DNA of 11,973 bases from positions 1 to 11,973 of the forward strand of contig JAKAOC010000018.1 in NCBI GenBank assembly GCA_021823385.1, written 5' to 3'. Shown one piece after another: positions 1 through 5,608 of this stretch (its first letter is position 1; each line of letters opens with the position of its first letter). The translations under genes were made by a program, and so were the position numbers. The notes below the pieces were generated by a model. The model saw nothing but the letters and a program-made list of their open reading frames with translations, had not been told where the DNA came from and did no database searches. The stretch comes from Actinomycetes bacterium. GTDB lineage: Bacteria; Actinomycetota; Acidimicrobiia; Acidimicrobiales; Acidimicrobiaceae.

Positions 1-89
1 GCATTTCGCACGTGAGTCAAGAGGGAACCGGTTCGAGCTTCTCAAAGCGGGATCGCGCGTCAGGAAATGCGCACCCCACCCCGCTAAAA

Positions 90-200
90 GCTGAAGAGCC
101 GGTTATGGACCGAATCGTCTACTCCGCGCATGGAATCGAACTGAAGGGGGACTCGATGCGCAAGCTACTGGCGGAGCGGAAAGGGGCCACAGATGGATGA
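90..200 (+). pseudogene. IS21-family IstB ATPase, C-terminal remnant
   Basis: This short stretch encodes the extreme C-terminus of an IstB-type helper ATPase of an IS21-family insertion sequence, ending at the TGA at 198-200. The block DRIVYSAHGIELKGDSMRK is the conserved IstB tail; the same pattern (DRI...L.GESMRR) recurs in the other IstB fragment at 552-926. An open frame runs back to a GTG at 12, but residues before about position 28 do not look like IstB, so the element is broken around base 90 or frameshifted there. The AAA+ core (Walker A and B) is absent, so no function is expected. The two IstB tails differ in sequence and orientation, so they come from two distinct elements. The match is from memory of the family, not a search. 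Confidence 0.7.
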
Positions 201-551
201 GCGCCCTGCACTTGTGGAAGGCGCTTTGCGCCTGCCACAGGGCACAGGGCGCCTACTACTGCCGTGGATCCCTATCCGAGAAACGGGTCTCTCGCTCCGT
301 TCGCAGGTGCAAGGGCAAGACGGGCCCCGGGGGAGCAGGTCTCCACCGGGGACACGGTTCCGCCGGCATCCGTGGTCGCGGAACCGTTAGCATCGTGGGA
401 GCTGGTAACGAGTTGCTGGAATGGGTGGAAAAGGGTTCTGGAATATTCAGGCTCATCACTTCCTCCATTTCTCTCCCTGGGCGGGCGGGGGCGCATCCCC
501 CGATGCAGCCGCCGGAGGCGGATGCCAGGATGCGCAGCCCCCGCGCCGCCC
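201..551. other. Non-coding gap, probably 3' ends of two IS21-type elements
   Basis: No convincing gene is visible in this 350-base gap between the two convergent IstB tails. It holds a perfect 8-base inverted repeat, ACGGTTCC (354-361) and GGAACCGT (380-387). Imperfect short repeats built on a GGAAT/GGTGG theme follow (about 380-449, for example CTGGAATGGGTGG at 417-429 and TGGAATATTCA at 439-449). Degenerate multiple terminal repeats downstream of istB are typical of IS21-family ends, so about 449 may be the right end of the + strand element. That assignment is inference. The ORFs of 60-170 codons here overlap on both strands and none has a recognisable domain. Confidence 0.4.
354..387. repeat. 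8-base perfect inverted repeat in the IS21-like end
   Basis: ACGGTTCC at 354-361 pairs with GGAACCGT at 380-387, with an 18-base loop that contains the palindrome GCCGGC. There is no T-run after it, so it is not an evident intrinsic terminator. It sits where transposase-binding terminal repeats of an IS21-type element would be expected. Confidence 0.45.
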
Positions 552-926
552 TCATCCCTTGGCCCTGCTCTTCAGCCGGCGCATGGACTCGCCGGTGAGG
601 CTGACCACGATGGCTCCGGCGGTGATGCGGTCACAGATCGCATCGGCCGCGGTTGGATCCTCGATCAGGCGGGCAAAGCTCTCGGGAGGGAACTGGGATG
701 CGATCACCGTGGAGGCGGTCTCGCTCCTCTCGTCCAGGATCTCGAGCAACTCCCTGGAGGCCGAGACCGGCACTGCCGATAGCCCGAAATCGTCCAAGAG
801 CAATAGATCAAGCTTGCGATAGAACGACAGCACCGAGCGCATGGTCCCCTCCGCCCTGGCAATGGCCAGGCGCTCCATCAGCTCCGAGGTGCGGTGATAG
901 CGCACGGTCAGCTCCCGGGTGGCAGC
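552..926 (-). pseudogene. IS21-family IstB ATPase, 5'-truncated
   Basis: This - strand frame encodes the C-terminal two thirds of an IstB-type AAA+ ATPase, the transposition helper of IS21 elements. Visible features are the Walker B strand LLLLDDFG (about residues 34-41 of the open frame from 905), a following sensor-like strand STVIASQFP (65-73) and the conserved tail DRI...SLTGESMRR. Reading upstream from the GTG at 905, the IstB frame continues for a few residues (ATRELTV) and meets TAG at 927-929. That is exactly where sequence homologous to the excisionase-like gene at 5370-5555 begins. The Walker A P-loop and N-terminal domain are therefore missing and no istA is present. The 905 start is an internal codon, not a real start. 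It is an inactive remnant created by recombination or deletion. Confidence 0.85.
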
Positions 927-1018
927 CTACGACGCCGTGAGCCGTGGCGAGGTTCCCTGCATATCCGCATCGGCAGGCGCATCCTCCTCCCCAAGGTGGC
1001 CCTGGAACGCTTGCTGGA
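926..1018 (+). repeat. Direct repeat copy 1 (excisionase-derived)
   Basis: Bases 926-1018 match about 5419-5516 in the same orientation. Aligned by eye, differences are a few substitutions, a 2-base AT insertion in this copy, a 7-base tandem duplication (GCCGTGA) in the other copy and one base missing in the other copy. The pair brackets about 4.5 kb holding AbiEi/AbiEii, the truncated recombinase and the DUF3800 gene. Confidence 0.75.
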
Positions 1019-1049
1019 CGGTGCTGGGCCGTCGGAACCCACGTCGTGA
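926..1049 (+). pseudogene. Excisionase-like (MerR-type HTH) gene, frameshifted C-terminal fragment
   Basis: The + strand carries the C-terminal half of a small excisionase/MerR-type DNA-binding protein. The first frame gives YDAVSRGEVPC; after a 2-base AT insertion (TGCATATCC at about 959-967 where TGCATCC is expected) the next frame gives IRIGRRILLPKVALERLLDG and ends at TGA 1047-1049. This is the usual wing/recognition pattern (RGE.P.IRIGRR..P..AL..LL) of excisionase-family HTH_17 domains. The N-terminal half is absent: homology starts abruptly at 926 against the truncated IstB. Bases 926-1018 are near-identical to about 5419-5516. Both the truncation and the frameshift make it non-functional. 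Confidence 0.75.
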
Positions 1050-1069
1050 CCCAACTTCGGTCGAGGAGA

Positions 1070-2245
1070 TTAGAACTCGACCACGAATTTCGGCGTGAAC
1101 GGCACTGCCGTTGGCCGGATACCTGCGATGCGGTCGACCCGGTAGCTCCGAAGCTCGCCGTCGTCATTGACGACGAAGAGGATGAGATTCCCGTCTTGAG
1201 TCATCCGTAGGGAATACGGCTCGACGCGTCGAGCACCCCACCTTCCGTTCTCTGCGCGATAATCGATGTCCACCATGAGACGGTTCGCCCCTGCATAGCG
1301 GAGCAGTTCGAGTGGTACGCCATATCGCCATGACGTGATCGCGGTGGGAGCTTCCCAGGTGGTATCCACATTGCCGAACTGGGCTCGCTTCAGTTCAGGA
1401 GCGCGAAGGGTTCCTGCAAGCCATCCAAAGACGTCGTCGAGCGAACTCCAGAAGCTCTCGAACGGAGCAAGCGGTCGAGGAAGCTGATGGCCGAGCATGT
1501 TCTCCCACTCACTTTCGATCTCTGATCGGAATGGGGACGATCGGATCACATCCGCCGTCGGGACTTCGATGCCTGCGTAAGCGCACTTCCGTTCGAGGAC
1601 GACACGCACGGCTCCGTCCATGCCGATGAGGTCCGGATGCCTGTGCATGTGGACCACGTCGTACAGGTCTCTTGGTCGGCATCGTTCTGCGAGCGCACGT
1701 AGCTTCTCTCCGAACAGCTCTGCGATCGAATAGCAGAGCACTCCCTCCACGGGCGGCGAATCACTGTATGGATGCTGGATATGGCGGAGGTCTGGCTCAT
1801 CGACGAGCTCTTCGTCGGAGGTGAGATCGAGCTTGACCTTGGGCATCGAGGGGTTCCCATTCGGACCCCGATACGCGATTCTCCCTTGCGTCGTCGGGTG
1901 CTCCCGCTTGTTCTTCCTCCGCTGGAACGACTTGGCATCGAGCACCAGCTCGATGCCGGATTCTTCGCGGACCCAACCGGCGATCTCGCCAAAGATCACC
2001 GATAGGTCCTCTGGTTTCTCAGGCCCGCCATCAACGATGGTGAAGTCCAGGTCCTCCGAGAACCGGTACGTCTCGTAGTAGCACTTCCGAAGACACGTCC
2101 CGCCCTTGAAAATCCAGGTGTGCCTGAGCGCCTCATGGTTCGCAATGCCTGCAAGGAGCCATCCAAGGAGGTAGTCCCGTTCTATGACGTCTTGGCTCAA
2201 CTGCCACTCAGCTCGGAGGGCAGCCAGTTCCCGCTTCGGGATCAC
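1070..2245 (-). CDS. AbiEii-type nucleotidyltransferase toxin with C-terminal WYL-like domain
   Basis: Likely the toxin of an AbiE (type IV) toxin-antitoxin/abortive-infection pair, 391 residues. The DNA polymerase beta-like nucleotidyltransferase fold of AbiEii/AbiGii is shown by KGGT (47-50), RFSEDLDF (61-68, with the two metal-binding Asp), a further Asp in VKLDLT (137-142), EKLRAL (180-185) and RDLYDVVH (192-199). Known family members transfer nucleotides to tRNA or similar targets; the substrate here is unknown. The typical AbiEii region ends near residue 280. Residues about 318-391 then read like a WYL domain (DIDYR, RRVEPYSL, RSYRVDRIAGI, final PF), a ligand-sensing module common in actinobacterial regulators. 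The start is GTG at 2245 with GGGAGGGAG just upstream, overlapping the abiEi stop by GTGA, so translation is coupled. All catalytic residues appear intact. The stop lies only 20 bases from the excisionase fragment. Confidence 0.9.
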   Translation of the reverse strand: MIPKRELAALRAEWQLSQDVIERDYLLGWLLAGIANHEALRHTWIFKGGTCLRKCYYETYRFSEDLDFTIVDGGPEKPEDLSVIFGEIAGWVREESGIELVLDAKSFQRRKNKREHPTTQGRIAYRGPNGNPSMPKVKLDLTSDEELVDEPDLRHIQHPYSDSPPVEGVLCYSIAELFGEKLRALAERCRPRDLYDVVHMHRHPDLIGMDGAVRVVLERKCAYAGIEVPTADVIRSSPFRSEIESEWENMLGHQLPRPLAPFESFWSSLDDVFGWLAGTLRAPELKRAQFGNVDTTWEAPTAITSWRYGVPLELLRYAGANRLMVDIDYRAENGRWGARRVEPYSLRMTQDGNLILFVVNDDGELRSYRVDRIAGIRPTAVPFTPKFVVEF

Positions 2246-3057
2246 GATGCTCCCTCCCGCGTAACGCTCACATTGACACGGAGACGCCAGCGCATGACCT
2301 GACGGCCGTCCGGCGGGCCGTTGGGATCAAGTGCAGAGATGCCTGACGACACCCGTTCCTGGCATGCAGAAATGAGTGGCGGGTTGTCGATGCCCAGCGC
2401 CTCGACAAGGTAGCCAAGCCGCTTGAACACTGCACCATTCCCCAAGCGGTCCCCATGCTCCACAAGGAGTGATGGATCGTGATCGTCGAGGTAGGTCGAA
2501 AGCACCTCTGCACCGTGGCGCATCCCACCACCGATCATCGGCGTGTCCAGAATGTCGATCACGGTCCGTGCGGGGTCTGCGAAGCGAAGACGGACGTCAT
2601 CCCTCCACTCCGTCTTCAGTCCCCAGGCCAGAGCATCTTCTGGGACATGCTGCACGAGATAGTCATGATCCAAAAGTCGTACCGAGGATGCCCGGACTCG
2701 CGCTGAAGTCTTGAGCACAGTGGTCCGGAAGACCTGTTCCGTGAGCGCCCAGTGACTGGCAGCAGTCCAACCGGAGAAGTAGCAGGGCGCCCACACCTCG
2801 GATGCCACGGTGAGCGCATCTTCCGACCACGAAGCAGGGTTCGCTGCATCCACGGGCACGCCGATGTACAGCCCCCGGCGTACACGTCGTAGCCATCCCT
2901 CAGTGGCCCACCGTGCAAGCTTCTTCGCAGCAGCCTCAGAGTCAATGCCAAGGGCATTGGCAGCATCAGCAGGTGCGATGAACCGCCGACCACCGGCCAG
3001 GACCCTCGCGAGCTCCGTTCGACTGCGTCCGCTGATCCCAGCGGTCTGCACCATCAT
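2242..3057 (-). CDS. AbiEi-type antitoxin / transcriptional regulator
   Basis: A 271-residue DNA-binding antitoxin, partner of the AbiEii toxin downstream. The N-terminal winged helix-turn-helix (about residues 12-70) ends in the diagnostic RRGLYIGVP (60-68). The following YFSGWTAASHWAL (93-105) and the DPARTVIDIL block (161-170) are typical of the AbiEi_4/C-terminal antitoxin domain. In characterised AbiE systems AbiEi neutralises the toxin without direct binding and represses its own operon through inverted repeats; this is assumed here. The ATG at 3057 is followed by a second ATG, and GTGAGG lies 10 bases upstream. The gene overlaps the toxin start by 4 bases, giving an antitoxin-first order. 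A palindrome at 3069-3078 and a TATACT -10-like box at 3102-3097 sit upstream, supporting autoregulation. Confidence 0.88.
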   Translation of the reverse strand: MMVQTAGISGRSRTELARVLAGGRRFIAPADAANALGIDSEAAAKKLARWATEGWLRRVRRGLYIGVPVDAANPASWSEDALTVASEVWAPCYFSGWTAASHWALTEQVFRTTVLKTSARVRASSVRLLDHDYLVQHVPEDALAWGLKTEWRDDVRLRFADPARTVIDILDTPMIGGGMRHGAEVLSTYLDDHDPSLLVEHGDRLGNGAVFKRLGYLVEALGIDNPPLISACQERVSSGISALDPNGPPDGRQVMRWRLRVNVSVTREGAS

Positions 3058-3067
3058 GACGCCAGTA

Positions 3068-3107
3068 CCTCACGTGAGACGTGAACTTCTGGTGTCAGTA
3101 TATCACC
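3068..3107 (-). promoter_or_regulatory. abiE promoter region and candidate AbiEi operator
   Basis: On the - strand a good -10 box TATACT (3102-3097) lies about 40 bases upstream of the abiEi ATG; no clear -35 is seen at normal spacing. Between it and the start codon is the perfect 10-base palindrome CTCACGTGAG (3069-3078), whose end overlaps the ribosome-binding sequence GTGAGG. A second ACGTGA half-site follows at 3079-3084 (+ strand). Its position between the transcription start and the start codon suits an autorepressor operator. Confidence 0.45.
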
Positions 3108-3528
3108 ACTACTCAAACACCGGCACCTCGTCACAGAGTGGAACTTCCGGACTTGGGATGTATCCGAGCCTATGGTCATCGAACGCTCTCCCCGCTGACA
3201 GAAGACTTGAGCATAACCATCGACCAGGGAGCACGACTATCAGCAGACGGCATCCGAAATACCCGATGAGCATAGATTTTCAGTGCGGTCCGACTTTTTA
3301 TCAACAACCCGAAATATATGCTGTTATTGCTGGGTTTTCGCGATCTGATCTCAAACGAACGTCAATTATTTCCTAAACCTTGTGTAGAGGTTAAATTCCT
3401 CCCGGGGGCACTTCCATCCGGCTCATAGCCATATGGAACTGGATTTAGTGCACAAATCTCTCACGAGCATCCTTTAGCGTTTTAGCTGAAAAACCCCGAA
3501 ACTTCTGCTCCTAATTTTTGCGCACGTT

Positions 3529-3556
3529 TGTGTATAATTGCACATATGAGAGTGCA
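3529..3556 (+). promoter_or_regulatory. Promoter box and inverted repeats upstream of the recombinase
   Basis: A perfect -10 box TATAAT (3533-3538) lies 38 bases upstream of the recombinase ATG; no good -35 hexamer is visible 17 bases upstream. TGTG (3529-3532) and CACA (3541-3544) flank the box as an inverted repeat, and TGCAC (3539-3543) with GTGCA (3552-3556) form a second one just downstream. They are placed as an operator would be. Confidence 0.45.
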
Positions 3557-3576
3557 GCACCATTCGAGAAAGGACG

Positions 3577-4245
3577 ATGAGCCAGGCTCCTGTCCAGCGG
3601 CGTAGACCACGCCCTGCCCCAACCCCCGAGCATCCCGAAGATGCCGGGACAAGCTGGGAGACCGCTGTCTCCCGGTTCCCTGCCGGCTGCCGTCGCCGGA
3701 ATCTCGCTCCTGCGTCCACGGATACCTACGCCTCGATCCTCTCCGACGCCCGCACTGAACAGTTCCGGGCCGACTATGGCATCAGGACTGCTGCCGACCT
3801 CACTGCCGGATCGCTCAAAGCATTCGAGTCAGACCTCCGCGACCCTGGCCTCAGTGCTCGCTCGGTCACCGGCTATCACCGAGTACTCAAGACGTTTGCG
3901 TCCTTCTGCCTCCATGAGGGCTACTCCATGGACGAGACGGTCCTCCGTGTCGTCGGTCCGAAGCTCGAACAGTTCGAGCCAGAGACCTTCAGCGCCGATG
4001 AGGAGCGACGGCTCCTTGCCGCAGCGGACAAAGAGTGTGATCGGCTCCTCGTCTCCTTCATGCTTGCGACTGGTCTCCGCCTCCAGGAGGTTGCGCACGT
4101 GATGGTCGACGATATTGTCGAGAGCCCGAGCGGGGCGTACGTCCGGGTCCGCCAGGGCAAGGGACGGAACCGGGCTGCAGCCACCGTCATGGGCCAGGTC
4201 CTCGCAGCCAAGAAGGAACCCGCCGTGCTGCCGTCCGCCGCATAG
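3577..4245 (+). pseudogene. Tyrosine recombinase/integrase, C-terminally truncated
   Basis: Encodes 222 residues of a phage-type tyrosine recombinase (site-specific DNA strand exchange). The SAM-like core-binding domain covers about residues 45-115. The catalytic domain begins near 138 and shows box I ATGLRLQEV (R168, E171) and the conserved beta-strand lysine in GKGRNR (K195). The frame then ends at TAG 4243-4245 after a tail that does not resemble the family. The HxxR box, the second His/Trp and the nucleophilic Tyr, which need about 100 further residues, are missing, and the other frames downstream do not restore them. It has its own promoter box at 3533 and an AAGGA-like sequence 5' of the ATG, so a protein may be made and could bind DNA, but it cannot recombine. 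It is probably the remnant of the integrase that brought this island. Confidence 0.8.
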
Positions 4246-4301
4246 AACTGGCGCCATGAGTTCGTTGGAGAGCCGGATGCGACGTCTGGGGTATTGATTT
4301 C

Positions 4302-5081
4302 ATGGTTCCGTTCAAGTTCGTTGGATACTGCGACGAGAGCGAGGACGACACGTGCCTCGTCATTACGTGCGTGTTTGCTCGGGCCGCCGACTGGATGCTC
4401 ATCGTTCGGCCTTGGCAGGAGCTACTGAGCGAGTACGAAATACCGGAGTTCCACGCCGAGCACTGCGAGAATCGCAGAGGATTGTGGAAGACCTGGACCG
4501 ATCCGGCCGAGCGGTGCGCTGCGGCCGGTCGCTTCCTCGATCTCATCGCCGTCAACCCTCTCCCATTCCCAACTGTGTTCGCAACCGCAGTAGATCTTGC
4601 GTGCTTCAAGGAGATCGCCGCTCCGGTGATCAGGAAGGCACATCCACGCGAGCGACGAGACGCGCCCTGGCTGCTCGCATTCCAGCATGTCCTCGATTAC
4701 ATGCTCGACGCCCAACGCATGATGAACAACGCTCTCGGCACCCAGGAGAAAATCGATCTCATCTGCGACGAGAAGAAGGACTTCAGCGGGCGCGTCGGTC
4801 ACCGAGTTAAGGAGCTGAAGGAGACGACTGACCAACCCCTCGCCGACGTGACGTTTGCCGACTCCGAATCGGCGGTAGGGATCCAGATCGCTGATCTCGT
4901 CGCTTACGAGATGCGCAAGGCGGTGTCTGCAGTGATTCTCAACGACGAAGCGCGTGGAATCCGGGATCAATGGATGAAGCTCAAGAATGCGAAAATGCCC
5001 GGCGGGCAGAACCGCATCTTCGCTATTTTCTGGGACGAAGAGGCGATGCGTCGAGGTAACTTGCCGCCTGGTCTCCTGTGA
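4302..5081 (+). CDS. DUF3800 domain protein
   Basis: A 259-residue protein matching the DUF3800 family, an uncharacterised group predicted to have an RNase H-like fold and often found near mobile and defence genes. The signature acidic residues are visible: an N-terminal beta-strand followed by CDESEDD (residues 10-16), a strand ending ICDEKKDF (155-161), and the C-terminal FADSESAVGIQIADLVAYE (185-203) with the typical DS...IQ.ADL core. A His/Glu-rich stretch FHAEHCE (50-56) matches the position where the family often has HA/E motifs. The length is normal for the family and no truncation is seen. The ATG at 4302 has only a weak GGGG upstream. It lies 56 bases after the broken recombinase in the same direction and may share its transcript. 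A nuclease role is inference only. Confidence 0.85.
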   Translation: MVPFKFVGYCDESEDDTCLVITCVFARAADWMLIVRPWQELLSEYEIPEFHAEHCENRRGLWKTWTDPAERCAAAGRFLDLIAVNPLPFPTVFATAVDLACFKEIAAPVIRKAHPRERRDAPWLLAFQHVLDYMLDAQRMMNNALGTQEKIDLICDEKKDFSGRVGHRVKELKETTDQPLADVTFADSESAVGIQIADLVAYEMRKAVSAVILNDEARGIRDQWMKLKNAKMPGGQNRIFAIFWDEEAMRRGNLPPGLL

Positions 5082-5369
5082 GAGCGAACCTACCGATCCA
5101 CACTCGCCGCCGATTGTCGGTTTTGCTCGTTCATGGCCACCTCGGGGTAGCGCTGACACAAGACTTAAGCCATGCGTGACGAGGTCGACCTCCCAGAGCT
5201 GGCGAATTCTCTCACCATCGGACGGATGACCCTCACGCAGTCCGACCTTGTGGCATGACCACAGCGACGCCTTGGATGAGGCGGTGGCCATCATCGGGTG
5301 GGAAGATTTCCATGTCGAGCCCGGACCATCGGGCCGGCCATCGAGGAGCGCCCGCTGCAGCGCCGCGCC
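5082..5369 (+). other. Gap with decayed coding-like segments upstream of the excisionase
   Basis: No intact gene is seen in this 288-base stretch. It contains pieces that look coding but switch frame. The ATG at 5172 opens MRDEVDLPELANSLTIGRM and stops at 5258. The next frame gives SDALDEAVAIIGWEDFHVEPG from about 5263. The first frame resumes with IGPAIEERPLQRR, running into the excisionase ATG at 5370. This suggests a longer ancestral N-terminus broken by indels, but no family is recognised. A short CCGA-TTG-TCGG stem followed by TTTT at 5110-5124 could be a weak terminator for the DUF3800 gene. Confidence 0.35.
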
Positions 5370-5555
5370 ATGACCGTCGAGGAAGCAGCAGTCGTGCTCG
5401 GCATCGCCCGAGCGACCTCCTACGACGCCGTGAGCCGTGAGCCGTGGCGAGATTCCCTGCATCCGCATCGGCAGGCCATCCTCATCCCCAAGGTGGCGCT
5501 GGATCGGTTGCTGGACGGCGCGGGAGAGGCCGGGTCTAGTGAGGCGAAGCCGTAA
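5370..5555 (+). CDS. Small excisionase-like (MerR-type HTH) DNA-binding protein, wing region altered
   Basis: An ORF of 61 residues from the ATG at 5370 resembling excisionase/HTH_17 proteins, which bind DNA and direct integrase-mediated excision or act as small regulators. MTVEEAAVVLGIARATSYDAVS (residues 1-22) is the classical HTH, and the C-terminal IPKVALDRLLDG (39-50) is the conserved end. Between them the expected RGE.P.IRIGRR wing is replaced by EPWRDSLHPHRQA (24-36). Comparison with 926-1049 explains this: a 7-base tandem duplication (GCCGTGA) near 5430 shifts the frame and one base lost near 5475 restores it, so about 13 residues are read out of frame. The protein may therefore have lost DNA binding. 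No good ribosome-binding site precedes 5370, and the open frame extends back to a GTG at 5298. It ends 53 bases before the Fic gene. Confidence 0.6.
   Translation: MTVEEAAVVLGIARATSYDAVSREPWRDSLHPHRQAILIPKVALDRLLDGAGEAGSSEAKP
5419..5516 (+). repeat. Direct repeat copy 2 (excisionase-derived)
   Basis: This is the counterpart of bases 926-1018, in the same orientation, inside the excisionase-like ORF. It contains the 7-base tandem duplication and the 1-base loss described for that gene. Homology fades after TTGCTGGACGG. Confidence 0.75.
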
Positions 5556-5560
5556 CTACA

Positions 5561-5603
5561 CATAGACATTATTTACGGTTGTAGAGTAAACGTAAGTAAG
5601 GAG
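5561..5603 (+). promoter_or_regulatory. fic upstream region: inverted repeat, possible promoter, strong RBS
   Basis: An AT-rich stretch precedes the Fic gene. TTTAC (5572-5576) and GTAAA (5586-5590), and also TTACG (5573-5577) and CGTAA (5591-5595), form overlapping inverted repeats. TAGACA (5563-5568) and TAAACG (5587-5592, 18-base spacing) are possible but poor promoter hexamers. The ribosome-binding site AAGGAG (5598-5603) is 5 bases before the ATG at 5609 and fixes the start. Confidence 0.45.
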
Positions 5604-5608
5604 CAGCC

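Larger units (their letters stand above)
3058..3576. other. Lower-GC divergent intergenic region
   Basis: A 519-base gap between the divergent abiEi and recombinase genes. From about 3270 on it is visibly more AT-rich than its surroundings, with TATAAT- and AAATATAT-like runs. No ORF with recognisable domains is present on either strand. It carries the abiE promoter at its left end and a TATAAT promoter box near 3533 at its right end. A weak AACCC...GGGTTTT repeat lies at about 3305-3340. The composition change marks a recombination junction or a regulatory region acquired with the cassette. Confidence 0.5.

Noticed and set aside
264..782. A 172-codon + strand open frame across the IS21 remnants
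   Set aside because: It runs antisense over the IstB tail and has no family resemblance; composition explains it.
3474..3719. An 81-codon - strand frame over the recombinase promoter
   Set aside because: It overlaps the recombinase N-terminus and its TATAAT promoter and shows no domain.
4422..5468. A 348-codon open frame on the - strand
   Set aside because: It is antisense to the DUF3800 gene, whose motifs are clear, and to the start of the excisionase. Its translation has no recognisable domain; it is a GC-rich shadow.
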